A DNA stretch of 33,538 nt from Chloroflexota bacterium (GTDB lineage Bacteria > Chloroflexota > Anaerolineae > Aggregatilineales > J027), in assembly GCA_013112715.1 (NCBI GenBank), contig JABFGB010000039.1, forward strand, positions 1-33,538. The letters are read 5' to 3'. The position numbers and the translations under genes are program-made. The notes below the pieces were generated by a model that had not been told where the DNA came from, made no database searches, and saw nothing but the letters and a program-made list of their open reading frames with translations. Every line of letters begins with the position of its first letter. Position 1 is the stretch's first letter. This document shows, in pieces, positions 7,022 through 16,680 of the stretch.

Positions 7022-7405
7022 CTACAGCTTGCCATACTTGGTTAAAATTTTGTTGACGCGCTTAATGAGATCGTCAGGCGCAAAAGGCTTAAGGAAATAT
7101 TCCTCGGCGCCCAGGTCAAGGCCCGTGTTTATCTCCGTTTCCTGGCCTTTGGCCGAGAGGAAGATGACCGGAATGTCTTTGGTGGTTTCCTGTTGTTTCA
7201 AGGCTTTACAGGCTTCAAACCCGGTCATCTTGGGCATGCGGACATCCATTAAAATGAGATCAGGCTTGACTTCCGGGGCTTTTTTGACTGCTTCTTCACC
7301 ATTCGGCACTTCAACGACATTGAAACCGGCAATCTGCAAGGTAAAAACGATAAGTTCCCGAATATCTCTTTCATCTTCGGCTACTAAAATCAATGGTTCG
7401 CGCAT
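7022..7405 (-). CDS. Single-domain response regulator (CheY-like)
   Basis: 127 residues, a receiver domain only. Acidic pocket E10/D11, phospho-acceptor D54 (LILMDVRMP), the switch serine S84 (FLSAK) and K106 (LKPF) are all present, so it should accept phosphate. With no output domain it would act by protein contact or as a phosphate shuttle. It lies 76 bases downstream of the giant histidine kinase on the same strand, so it is the likely partner of that kinase, whose own receivers look defective. Confidence 0.93.
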   Translation of the reverse strand: MREPLILVAEDERDIRELIVFTLQIAGFNVVEVPNGEEAVKKAPEVKPDLILMDVRMPKMTGFEACKALKQQETTKDIPVIFLSAKGQETEINTGLDLGAEEYFLKPFAPDDLIKRVNKILTKYGKL

Positions 7406-7481
7406 GCTTTAAACTAACTCCTGCTTCATGCTGCTCATTAGCATCGCCTGAAGCCAGTTTGAACTCAATACCCAAAATCTG

Positions 7482-10400
7482 TTAAATCTTGGCCGGTTTT
7501 TGGTCCTGGCTGAGGCCGGGCTTACCGCCAATCTGGACGATTTCGGCCACTAAAACATCCGTTACAAAGGGATGTCTCATTTTAGTCCAATTTTCTCGAC
7601 CGAGCATTTTTAGCTTATCATCATTTTCTGGCAGCGGCACCGACCGGTCAACAATTCCGATAATGGGCAGACGCTTAGGGGCAGCAATCCGGCGAAGCTG
7701 GGAAATGACACTGGCGCCCTCCACATCCGGCAGCTTCGGATCAATCAACACCAGGTCGGGCTTGTCGCCCGCAGCAATATCCAGGGCCTGTTGGCTATTA
7801 AAGGCGCGCTGCACTTTATAGCCATGAGCTTCCAGCGCCTCTTTAAGCCGCTTAACCGTACTCTGGCTGGAAGCGACAACAAGTACCTGATACCGCCCAT
7901 TTCTCAAGGACGACATCCCAGCCGGGCCAATTTCTTGGGTCTCGCCGGTGGCTAAGGTCAAAGCCCAGCGGACTCGCTCCAAAACCTGAGGGTCTGCAAA
8001 AGTGCTGCTGATGTAGTCAACCACTTCTATGGCTAAATCCTGACCGGTGTCATCAACGCCGAGTGACGTAACCAGGATTGGCACCGCCTGGGCCACTTCA
8101 TCTTGCTGCAATCGTTCCAGCAGGGCAAAACTGTCGCTGTTTTTTAACAGGAGGTTGAGCATAACCAATTTAAGGGTTGATTGGGCCTGCCGGGCTAAAT
8201 TTAAGGCATTTTCGCCTTCAGTAGCAAGGGTTACCTGGTACCCGGCCCGTTCCAACTGAGGCTTTAAGAGGTTAGCAACGGCCACGTTATCATCAATCAG
8301 TACCAGGGTTGGCAGGGCCTGCCGTCCGGCTTCATCCGACGGAATCTCCGTTTGCGCCTGGACGACATCTATTGGCAAAGTAAAACTAAAGGTGGTGCCA
8401 ACATCCAACTGGCTTTTAAGCCAAATCTCCCCCCCTAACATCTCAACAAACATCTTGGTAATGGATAATCCCAGGCCGGTACCATCAACCACCTGCACTT
8501 CGGTGCGCTCAGAGCGGAAGAAGCGATCAAAGACATATTGAATATCTTTTTCCACAATGCCGATGCCACTATCCTCAACATCAATTTGGATAAAGCGGTG
8601 ATCGGCTACTTGGGCATGGATGGTAACGTTACCCCCTTCAGGGGTATATTGCCAGGCATTACCAATCAGGTTGACCAATACCTGGGTCACTCTGGCTTTA
8701 TCGGCATAAACGTGAGGCAGCTTCTCCGGCAGACTCAGCGACAGATTCATCGCCTTATTAACCATTTGCCCTTCAAACGAAACGGCGACCTCATTGATGA
8801 GCTGGATAATATCCAGCGATTCAAGTTCCAGCTTCACTCGCCCGGTTTCAATGCGCGAAATTTCGAGGATGTCATTAACAAGCTCGGTCAGGCGATTGGC
8901 GTTGGATTGAATCACCTGCACAAAGCGGCGCTGGATAGGATTCAGCTCGCCGACTTGAGGACTGCTGGAAACGAGCAGGTCAGCATACCCCTTAATCGAG
9001 GTCATGGGCGTGCGGAGCTCGTGCGAGACGGTCGAAATAAATTCATTTTTGATCCGGTCAATTTCGGCTTCACGGCTGATATCCCGCAAAACAGCGACCA
9101 CACTGGGCTGTTCCTCCGGAGCCAACGTGACCGGGGCCAGTGTGACCGTGACCACTTTATTGGCCGCTTCAACCCGAAATTCGGCGGAGCTTTCCCCCGC
9201 CTCAAGGGCAGCCAGGGCTTTCAAAAGTTGAAGGTAGAACAGGTAAGGCAGTTCCGGCTCATCACCTGACCCTGGCTGGCCGAGACTGTACGGGATAGGC
9301 TGGTTTTCTAGCCTTTCAGCCTCGATCTTCAAAATCTCGGCGGCTTTAGGATTGACCAGGACAATATTGTGCTTGGCATCAAGCACCAGCACCCCATCGG
9401 TGATGCCTTTTAAGATAGCCTGATTTTTGGCGGCTTCGGCGGCCTGGGTGCGGAGCATGACCCCCAGACGTTGGGCTTGGTCGGTGATCAGGCGATAAAG
9501 TTCAGCATTGTTAATAGCTGTCGCTACCTGCGCTCCGGCGGCAATAACCAGTTTGAGGTGATCTTCGGTAAAGTAATCTAGCTCAGGATGGAAGAGCAGC
9601 AAGACCCCCAGAACATCTTCGCCGGTAATGAGCGGCACTGCCAGCGCCGAGCGGCGGTCGGACGTTTCTTTTGTTGACACCCAATCGGGATCCATAAACA
9701 GATCAGGCACAATTCGGGCCTGGCGGGTTTCGATCACCTTGCCGGCCAGGCCGTACCCCGGCCGGTATTGGGTCTTGTGGCCGCCCCGCGGCAGCGGCTT
9801 GTCGCGGCCCAGAGCAGCGCGGTAAACCAGGCTGCCCGTTTCATGGTCGAGCAGCAGGATGGAGCCGTGCGAAATCCCTACAGCACGATTAATCAGGCTT
9901 AAGGCTTCCACCAAGACCCGATCCAAATCAAAGCTGGCCGCGAGTTCACGGGTAATTTGATACAAGGCATTGACCCGGTCACGCTCTTCGGTCAGGTCTT
10001 GCAGCGTTTGAGCTAACTCTTCGGTTCGCAGGGCTACGCGCCGTTCCAATTCTTCGGTCAAGAGGTTGAGTCGCTGCACCAATTGGGCATTGCGCACAGC
10101 TACGGCAGCCTGGTTAGCCACAAACGACAGGAGTTGAATATCGCGCTCATTAAAGCTCCGCGCCAGCAGGTTGCAGACAAAAATTGCCCCGCTGACTTCA
10201 TTCTGCACCTGAATTGGCACCCCCAGAATCGCCCGAACCCCCAGCGGCAATGCCGGTTTACTGTGACCGTTAGTTGGCCGTGGGCCGGCTATAGCCCCAG
10301 CACCTTTCCCGGCAGCCAGAGGTTCGCTCACCAGCGCCGTTGATGCTCCCAGCATAATTGGCTGGCCGGTGTCAATAATTTGCCGGGTTAAACGAGACCA

Positions 10401-13400
10401 CAATAGTTCTTCGCCCGCCGCCGACGGATCTAGTTCCAAAGACTCTTTTGCTTCATTCAGGATCAATTGGGCTACTGCGTCATCCGTATTGAGTGCGCCG
10501 TCTATAAGGTAGCTCTTGGCTTCTTCATCCCACAAAAGGATAGTGCCAATCTGGGTATCGGTTAAGGTAAGGGCATTATTCACTACCGAACCCATCACCT
10601 GGCGTACATCAAGCAGGCCGCTCACTTCGACGCCCAGCCGGTAGAGGTTTTGCATCTCGTTGGCTCGCCGGCGCGTGTCTTCCAGCAAACGGGCATTATC
10701 AATGGCGATAGCGGCCAGGTCGGCCAGCGTGGTCACCAACTTGAGCATGTTTTTATTGTGGATGACCAGTTCAATAGCCAAAATCCCAATGACCCCGGCC
10801 TCTGTTTTCAGAGGCACGTAGGTCACATCGTCGGGAAAGGGCAACCCGTAATGAGCAATGTCATCTTTACCGGACGTGCCCCCAATGACCAGGACTTGCC
10901 CGGATTGAATCACCGAGGCAAAAGGTTCTGAGTCAACGGAAATGGCGCTTTTGTTGAACAGTTCCACTAGAAATTGGGGGACATTTTTGGTATCGGCAAT
11001 TTTTACCGTGTGGCTGGCGTGGTCAATGAGCCAAACTGAACCTTTGCTCTGCCCAACCAGATCAAAAACTGCATCCAAAACTAAATTCAGAACCTCATTC
11101 AGGTTGAGCGCGCGGTTGATGGATTGGGCTACTTGGGTCAGGGCTGCCAGTTGGCGCACCTGCTGCCGGGCCTCTTCAAAGAGGCGAGCATTTTGCAGGG
11201 CAACGGCAACCTGGCTGGCAAAGGCCAGCACTACCTTGGCGTCTTCTTTAGTGAAGAAGTTATTTTGGGCATAACTCTCAACAACCATCAAGCCCAGGAC
11301 GTTAATGCCATAGGTTAAAGGAACACCCAACCAACTCCTGACCCGGTCGTGGGGCGGCCTGGAGAAAGCCTCGGGGTAAGCCAGCGGGGCATTGCCGACA
11401 ATGAGCGGCTCCTGGGTTTCGATCACCCGCCGGTTGGGATTTTTGCCCTCCATTGAAAAAGTGGTCCCAACCACCTGCTGGCTGTCTTCCCAGCCGCGCC
11501 CGCCGATAATGACCAATTGATCTTCTTTGAGCAATTGGACGCTGGCGCTGTCGTAATCAATGACTTTGGCCAATTCCTGTAGGACAATGTTGAGCAGTTC
11601 GTCAAAATCGAGCTGAGAGCTAATGGTTTCGGCCACTCCGCGCAGGGTGTCGGCCAGGCGACGCCGCTGTTGTTCAAGTTCAAAGAGCCGGGCGTTTTCA
11701 ATGGCTGCGGCGGCGTGATTAGCAAAAATCTCCAAAGTTTGAACATGCAAAATATCCGGCCGCTCATCTACATCTGGATTCGCCACGGTAAGCAGCCCAA
11801 TTGTTTTATCTTCGGTATCGGTTAGAGGAATAAACAGGACATCTCCGGTTTGCCAGGCGTTATATTTTGTGGCGGCAGCGTCCAGAATCAGTCCTGTGTT
11901 TTCGCTGAGTAAGTAGGTATGCGGGCGAGACTTTTCAACCTGGGGCACGTCTAACTTACTCTGCCACACTTCCATCCGCTCAACCGGAATGAAATAAGAG
12001 TTGCTGATCCGGAATTCTTCAAGCATGATCGCTTGCAGATTGGTTAGCGGCTGCTGAGCCTCATGCTGGAGTGTTTTGAGCTGCGCCAGCGGGATACCGG
12101 CCCCTACTTTGGGCCGGATCAGGGGTGGATTCCCTTCAACCAGGCTCACCAGAACCACGCTGTAGCCAACAGTTTCGGCGATGGCGTAGGCTACATCCTC
12201 AAGAATCTGGGCCAGCGGCCGGTTGGTGCGAAAAGCGTTGCTGATTTCCGAGAGTCGCGCCAGTTGATCGGCCCGACGATTCGCTCGTTCGCGTTCTCGT
12301 TTTTGTTCCTGGTAAGCCTGGGTATTACCCATGGCCACTGCCGCCTGGTTGGCCAGCGCCTCCAGGTAACGAAGTTGGTCATTGTTGAAAAAGTTGAGGC
12401 GTTTGCTCTCCAAGTTTATGACGCCGGCTGGCTCGCCACCGTAGAAAATAGGGACAACGACTTTGGAGCGGGTATCATCACCCAAGTTAATATAATCTTT
12501 ATCTTTCGATACATCGGGTGTCAGAATAGCCTGCCCGGTCTTCAAGGCGCGGCCCATAATTCCCTGGGTTGTCGCTGCGGTTCTGGAAAGGGATATATTA
12601 CCTTCATGCGCGTGATCCGGCCAGCCCTGCTCTTTATGAGCTACCAGATTGCCGGTTTGGACATCATACAGGTTAACATTACCAAAATCAGCCTCGGTGA
12701 CGCGAATGGCTTCTTCTAATACGATATCGAGAATTCGGTTTAGATCGAGGGTGCTGTTTAGCTCACCGCTGACACGCTGCAAGCCAGCCAATTCATTGAC
12801 CCGTGTTTGAAGTTGCTGATCGGTTAAGTTAAAAAGGAGGGCGTTTTCGATAGCAATATTGACTTGACTGGCCAAGGATTGGGCCAGCCAGATTTCATCT
12901 TCAGTAAAAGCCTTGGAATTAGTCGAGAAGAGTTGAACCAGACCGGTGACTTGATCGCGGGCAATTAAAGGGATAGCGACCATCGCCCCGTAATTTTGCT
13001 GCCTCAGCCACTCGGTTTCATAAGGAGGAGACTCTTTATCCCCGAGCCGAACAATCAGCAGTGACCGTTCTTTAAGGACGGCTTGCAGAGCGGGGAATTT
13101 GGAAACTGCCAACGACGAAGCTTCTGGGTCCACATGGAACCGATGATTATCATCAGGGGTAGATTTAAGGTATTGCTGAACTAAGGTTAAGATGCCAGAG
13201 GTTTCGTCAAAGTTATAAACAGCGCATTTGTCGGCAGCAAAGGCTTCCGCCATTTGGCTGCTTAAATCGGCCAGTAATTCCTCATAAGAGAGCGTAGAGG
13301 ACAACTCCTGGCTGGCATCAAAAAGAAGCGATAACTTGGAAAGATTACGCTGGGTTTCTTGAAACAGGCGAGCATGATCCATCGCCACGGTGGCGTGATT

Positions 13401-14420
13401 AGCCACAATTTCTAGCATGGTAACATCGCTGTCCTCGTAAGCGGCAATAGGCGCAGCCACAAGTTCCAGGGTTCCCAGCAGTTTAGCTCCGATTTTCAGC
13501 GGTACGCCCAGATATGAGCGATAAGGGAAATTAGCTAAACCGGCTCGGGGAGTAATTTCGGTGTAACGATGGGTATCTTCGATAAGCAACGATTGTTGGT
13601 GAGCGGCAATCCAGCCGGTGTAACCCTCATTGAGATGGTATGTACGGGCATAAGCTTGAACATCTGGACTGCCATCTACCAGGCGCAGGGCGGTGGTCAG
13701 AATTTTAGCTTGCGGATTCCATAAACATATTTCCGCAACATCAAATTGGAAGATGTCTCTGAGGTCAGGAATTTGTAGAATGGCTCGACAGACTGAGTCT
13801 ACATCCATGAGGTGCAGCGAGTTATTAAGAGTTTGGCTAATGTGACTGAGGATAGTTAGCTCTTGGCCCCGGTCACGTTTTCTGCAGACCAGATTGGCAT
13901 TTTTAATGGTTAAGGCAGCATCAGCCTGGTTAACCAGGGAAAGGAGCAACTGCTCGTCTTGAGATGAAAATGCGGGTTGATCAATTTTGTCGGCTACCAC
14001 TAAAACGCCGACAGGCTGTTCTGTTGAAGCAAGGGTCAACGGCACGGCTAATGCGGATTGATGCGGCCAATCTGGCTCAATTGACTTCTTGTTTTTAGAC
14101 TTATTAAGCCGGACCGGGCGCTTTGACTGAGCCGCCAATCCCGCAATTCCCACGCCGATAGCTCGTTCAGTAAAATAAGTTTTGCTGCTCCGAACAGGCC
14201 AGGAGAAATAGGGGCGTAAAAGCTGTTGCTTTTCATCTAAGATATAGAGATAGGCAGCCTTAGCCGCTAAAGCTACCGCTATCTCTTTGGTCAGGGTGTC
14301 CAATCTGGAGGCAATCTCCGGCCAATAGGGAGAAAACACTTGGACCGAAAGCACATCATCGGTTGCAGGTGCATTCGTAAAATTGAGCTGAGTTTGGGTA
14401 AGTTTGGCCGAGTCTTCCAT
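7482..14420 (-). CDS. Giant hybrid histidine kinase with nine GAF domains
   Basis: 2312 residues without obvious membrane segments, so probably cytoplasmic. I read nine GAF-type domains, at about 35-170, 188-345, 362-525, 543-695, 718-908, 922-1077, 1092-1240, 1257-1443 and 1485-1640, each ending in a helix like AVAxxNARLF. A PAS domain (about 1665-1790) and a HisKA domain with His1800 (STVSHELRTPMTSIKGY) follow. The ATPase domain has its N-box near 1922, DSGIGI near 1950 and GTGLGLSI near 1982. Two receivers end the protein. Receiver 1 keeps the acidic pair (D2043/D2044) but has Asn2089 at the phosphosite. Receiver 2 keeps D2227 but lacks the acidic pair (VVASSQ). The kinase core looks intact, so phosphate probably goes to the separate regulators on either side. 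An AAGGA ribosome binding site precedes the ATG. Confidence 0.93.
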   Translation of the reverse strand: MEDSAKLTQTQLNFTNAPATDDVLSVQVFSPYWPEIASRLDTLTKEIAVALAAKAAYLYILDEKQQLLRPYFSWPVRSSKTYFTERAIGVGIAGLAAQSKRPVRLNKSKNKKSIEPDWPHQSALAVPLTLASTEQPVGVLVVADKIDQPAFSSQDEQLLLSLVNQADAALTIKNANLVCRKRDRGQELTILSHISQTLNNSLHLMDVDSVCRAILQIPDLRDIFQFDVAEICLWNPQAKILTTALRLVDGSPDVQAYARTYHLNEGYTGWIAAHQQSLLIEDTHRYTEITPRAGLANFPYRSYLGVPLKIGAKLLGTLELVAAPIAAYEDSDVTMLEIVANHATVAMDHARLFQETQRNLSKLSLLFDASQELSSTLSYEELLADLSSQMAEAFAADKCAVYNFDETSGILTLVQQYLKSTPDDNHRFHVDPEASSLAVSKFPALQAVLKERSLLIVRLGDKESPPYETEWLRQQNYGAMVAIPLIARDQVTGLVQLFSTNSKAFTEDEIWLAQSLASQVNIAIENALLFNLTDQQLQTRVNELAGLQRVSGELNSTLDLNRILDIVLEEAIRVTEADFGNVNLYDVQTGNLVAHKEQGWPDHAHEGNISLSRTAATTQGIMGRALKTGQAILTPDVSKDKDYINLGDDTRSKVVVPIFYGGEPAGVINLESKRLNFFNNDQLRYLEALANQAAVAMGNTQAYQEQKRERERANRRADQLARLSEISNAFRTNRPLAQILEDVAYAIAETVGYSVVLVSLVEGNPPLIRPKVGAGIPLAQLKTLQHEAQQPLTNLQAIMLEEFRISNSYFIPVERMEVWQSKLDVPQVEKSRPHTYLLSENTGLILDAAATKYNAWQTGDVLFIPLTDTEDKTIGLLTVANPDVDERPDILHVQTLEIFANHAAAAIENARLFELEQQRRRLADTLRGVAETISSQLDFDELLNIVLQELAKVIDYDSASVQLLKEDQLVIIGGRGWEDSQQVVGTTFSMEGKNPNRRVIETQEPLIVGNAPLAYPEAFSRPPHDRVRSWLGVPLTYGINVLGLMVVESYAQNNFFTKEDAKVVLAFASQVAVALQNARLFEEARQQVRQLAALTQVAQSINRALNLNEVLNLVLDAVFDLVGQSKGSVWLIDHASHTVKIADTKNVPQFLVELFNKSAISVDSEPFASVIQSGQVLVIGGTSGKDDIAHYGLPFPDDVTYVPLKTEAGVIGILAIELVIHNKNMLKLVTTLADLAAIAIDNARLLEDTRRRANEMQNLYRLGVEVSGLLDVRQVMGSVVNNALTLTDTQIGTILLWDEEAKSYLIDGALNTDDAVAQLILNEAKESLELDPSAAGEELLWSRLTRQIIDTGQPIMLGASTALVSEPLAAGKGAGAIAGPRPTNGHSKPALPLGVRAILGVPIQVQNEVSGAIFVCNLLARSFNERDIQLLSFVANQAAVAVRNAQLVQRLNLLTEELERRVALRTEELAQTLQDLTEERDRVNALYQITRELAASFDLDRVLVEALSLINRAVGISHGSILLLDHETGSLVYRAALGRDKPLPRGGHKTQYRPGYGLAGKVIETRQARIVPDLFMDPDWVSTKETSDRRSALAVPLITGEDVLGVLLLFHPELDYFTEDHLKLVIAAGAQVATAINNAELYRLITDQAQRLGVMLRTQAAEAAKNQAILKGITDGVLVLDAKHNIVLVNPKAAEILKIEAERLENQPIPYSLGQPGSGDEPELPYLFYLQLLKALAALEAGESSAEFRVEAANKVVTVTLAPVTLAPEEQPSVVAVLRDISREAEIDRIKNEFISTVSHELRTPMTSIKGYADLLVSSSPQVGELNPIQRRFVQVIQSNANRLTELVNDILEISRIETGRVKLELESLDIIQLINEVAVSFEGQMVNKAMNLSLSLPEKLPHVYADKARVTQVLVNLIGNAWQYTPEGGNVTIHAQVADHRFIQIDVEDSGIGIVEKDIQYVFDRFFRSERTEVQVVDGTGLGLSITKMFVEMLGGEIWLKSQLDVGTTFSFTLPIDVVQAQTEIPSDEAGRQALPTLVLIDDNVAVANLLKPQLERAGYQVTLATEGENALNLARQAQSTLKLVMLNLLLKNSDSFALLERLQQDEVAQAVPILVTSLGVDDTGQDLAIEVVDYISSTFADPQVLERVRWALTLATGETQEIGPAGMSSLRNGRYQVLVVASSQSTVKRLKEALEAHGYKVQRAFNSQQALDIAAGDKPDLVLIDPKLPDVEGASVISQLRRIAAPKRLPIIGIVDRSVPLPENDDKLKMLGRENWTKMRHPFVTDVLVAEIVQIGGKPGLSQDQKPAKI

Positions 14421-14557
14421 TACCGATCCTTGGGTACACCCAAATAAACCTCTGGCTACATCCTAACCTTGTGGCCGACCCGTGATACATATAATTAACT
14501 TGATAAGGTTCAAAAAATCAATGAGACAATGGTAGAGTAGGACAGGAGAAAATTGTC

Positions 14558-15469
14558 CTATTCTGTCTCAGCAGGACATCCCGTATTGTGCCGCCGGTTT
14601 TCAGCGGCATCCTCTGTAATTTGTACAATATCGGCAAAGGGGCCATTTTTGCTCGGCACAACGCCGACGGCAATCTTCATGAAGTCCGCTTTTTGGGTCA
14701 CGCCGTCAATATCTTTGTAGGTGATGTATCCCTGCTCCTTATCTTTAAAAGAGTAGAAGACCTTGCACTCTTCGTTAAAACGCTCGGTAATTGTTCTGCA
14801 AATCGCGGACGCGGCTTTGGGGGTCGAAATGATGATAAAATCATTGTCAGACGCCTGGCCAATAAAGTCATTTAACGTGCCGTTGGCTTCAACCGCCTCG
14901 CGCATAATGTCGGCCAGGAAAATTAAAACTTCATTGACCTGGATTGGGCCGTAGATTTCTTTGAAGGCGTTGACATTCCTGATGCCAAAGTAGAGGAGAG
15001 TCCACGGTTCTGCCGAATCTTTGACCCGCTTAAGTTGTTCCTCAATCAACTTACCGGCCGGTAAATTGGTTACGGGATGGGTCAGGGCTTCGCGCAGAGA
15101 GCGACGAATGGCCCCTTCGACCCGCAGCTTCAACTCCTCGATGTCAAAGGGTTTGGTAATGTAGTCGTCCGCGCCCAGCTCTAACCCGGCGATTTTATCA
15201 CTTCGCTCGTCCTTTTGGGTCAAAAAAATGATCGGCACGTAACTGGTGCGAGTATTGTTCCGCAAGCTGCGGCAGACCTCATACCCATCAATATCAGGCA
15301 ACTGGATATCTAAAACGACCACATTTGGCAGCTTGGTCCGGCAGATATCGAGAGCGTCGCCGCCGCGGTTAGCAACCAGCACTTCATACCCCTGCGAGTC
15401 GAAATAGATGCGTAACATTTTTGAAATATCAAGGTCGTCTTCTACGACCAAAATGCGGCCTTTACCCAT
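14558..15469 (-). CDS. Response regulator with degenerate GGDEF domain (first paralogue)
   Basis: 303 residues. Receiver 1-125 has acidic residues E10-D12, phospho-acceptor D54 (VVLDIQLPDIDG) and TKPF. From about 130 a GGDEF-like domain follows (HPVTNLPAGKL for DxLTGLPNR, LLYFGIRNVNAFKEIYG for the nucleotide-binding strand). The signature is lost, however: GQASDNDF stands where RxGGDEF is expected, so diguanylate cyclase activity is unlikely. The paralogue at 27404-28276 has HPSENQF there, so both share S-[D/E]-N-[D/Q]-F. The domain may bind a nucleotide or a partner instead. It is transcribed just ahead of the giant kinase, 137 bases away. Confidence 0.9.
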   Translation of the reverse strand: MGKGRILVVEDDLDISKMLRIYFDSQGYEVLVANRGGDALDICRTKLPNVVVLDIQLPDIDGYEVCRSLRNNTRTSYVPIIFLTQKDERSDKIAGLELGADDYITKPFDIEELKLRVEGAIRRSLREALTHPVTNLPAGKLIEEQLKRVKDSAEPWTLLYFGIRNVNAFKEIYGPIQVNEVLIFLADIMREAVEANGTLNDFIGQASDNDFIIISTPKAASAICRTITERFNEECKVFYSFKDKEQGYITYKDIDGVTQKADFMKIAVGVVPSKNGPFADIVQITEDAAENRRHNTGCPAETE

Positions 15470-15522
15470 AGCTTACCTCGCTCTTGAAAATCACAAATTT
15501 GGGATTACAGTATAATTTTGGG

Positions 15523-16641
15523 TTACAAGTTGGCCCAGTTCAAATGAGCCTGTTTTTGCATTAAACGCTGCTGATGCGCGTTTTGGATAATCTGGTCAAT
15601 TTTTTCATCGGTAATGGCTAGCTCAAAGCTGCGAAAGCCGCTGATTCTAAAGCCGTGCTTGGCTGCCACAGCGCCCATCGTTTCCACTTGCTCCAGGCTA
15701 ATCTCTTTGCCCAGAGTATAACTTTGATAGCAGCCTTCCAGAGCCAGGGTAATAGTTTCGGCCATACAGGCAAAGGCCATACCTGGTGGAAAACCAAAAT
15801 CAAAATTAAAATTGACCGGGCCGGGCACTTTGACCATGCCCCCCTCGATCACCAATATATCGTCACGCTCTTCGACCACGCGGCGGGAAACATCGCGCGG
15901 ACGAGCGACATCGCACACAACTGCTCCGCTTTTGAGGTGTTGCGGCTCAATGACGGCTTCAATAGCATTGGTTACGGTCAGGACCAATTCGGCCTGCTGC
16001 AAGTCCTGCATCGTTGTGCTCAGTTGAACCTCAGCGCCGCTTTGGGCTTCAATCAGTGTTTGTACCTGTCGTAACGATTCTAAATTACGGCCAATCAAAA
16101 CAATTTTGCGGACATGGCGGGCTAAAAGTTGGGCGCAGACCCGTCCAATAGAACCCGTCGCCCCCACGACAGCACCGGTAGCTGTAGCCGGGTCAACCCG
16201 CATCTGCTGCGCTGCCTTGAGGGTAGCATCAACAGCAACGGCGATGGTGTAGCTGTCGCCGGTGGTGACCGGGATATCCAGATGCTTTGAAATCGTTATC
16301 CCCGCATCACCGACCACAGAGGTGAAACCACCCAGCCCTAATATTTTTGCGCCCAGCTCCTGGGCCAACTTGCCCGCAGCGATAATTTTTTTGTACACGG
16401 TTTCTGCTGGCAAGGAAACCATTTGCCTGGGCGTAAAAGGGCAGGCAATAAACCAGCCCTCGATTTCTTTACCCGTCGCCAGAGAAGTTATACCGGTAAT
16501 ATGTGAAATGTAAAGCGGCGGGAAATATCTGGACAAAAAATCTATGGCCGGTTCAGGCAAAAGCTTCGCCAGAACTGGAAATTTGCGCTGCGCATCTCGT
16601 TTTGGGTTAACCGGATGAATGATAAAGGCAAAGTTATCCAT
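15523..16641 (-). CDS. Long-chain fatty acyl-ACP reductase-like protein (AAR family)
   Basis: 372 residues, resembling cyanobacterial AAR, which reduces fatty acyl-ACP to fatty aldehyde with NADPH. Shared landmarks are SLATGKEIEGWFI, LGGFTSVV (103-110), TTGDSYTIAVAV, the Rossmann motif GATGSIG (160-166) and the region MAFACMAETITLALEG, with Cys292 where the acyl-carrying cysteine sits in the cyanobacterial enzyme. The C-terminal KEISLEQVETMGAVAAKHGF also matches. Such proteins are often mislabelled shikimate dehydrogenase. It is slightly longer than the roughly 340-residue cyanobacterial enzyme. No aldehyde-deformylating oxygenase lies nearby, so the aldehyde, if made, would have another fate. 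No clear ribosome binding site; 39 bases after the beta-helix gene. Confidence 0.78.
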   Translation of the reverse strand: MDNFAFIIHPVNPKRDAQRKFPVLAKLLPEPAIDFLSRYFPPLYISHITGITSLATGKEIEGWFIACPFTPRQMVSLPAETVYKKIIAAGKLAQELGAKILGLGGFTSVVGDAGITISKHLDIPVTTGDSYTIAVAVDATLKAAQQMRVDPATATGAVVGATGSIGRVCAQLLARHVRKIVLIGRNLESLRQVQTLIEAQSGAEVQLSTTMQDLQQAELVLTVTNAIEAVIEPQHLKSGAVVCDVARPRDVSRRVVEERDDILVIEGGMVKVPGPVNFNFDFGFPPGMAFACMAETITLALEGCYQSYTLGKEISLEQVETMGAVAAKHGFRISGFRSFELAITDEKIDQIIQNAHQQRLMQKQAHLNWANL

Positions 16642-16680
16642 AGTTTTAGTTTACGCCAAGGACAATCCAAAAGAGCATTA

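Noticed and set aside
8538..9269. Long open frame on the + strand (243 codons) opposite the histidine kinase
   Set aside because: It lies wholly antisense to the well-conserved kinase core, has no recognisable domain and mirrors the codon pattern of the true gene. The same applies to long frames at 12063-12719, 27563-28234, 29513-30034 and 30248-30841.
14430..14443. Palindrome TTGGGT-N2-ACCCAA at the start of the giant kinase gene
   Set aside because: It is short, touches the probable AAGGA ribosome binding site and has no second copy or promoter context. Chance cannot be excluded.
15523..16641. Shikimate/quinate dehydrogenase call
   Set aside because: The Rossmann segment is shared, but LGGFTS, the TTGDSYT segment and the FAC cysteine region fit acyl-ACP reductases better.
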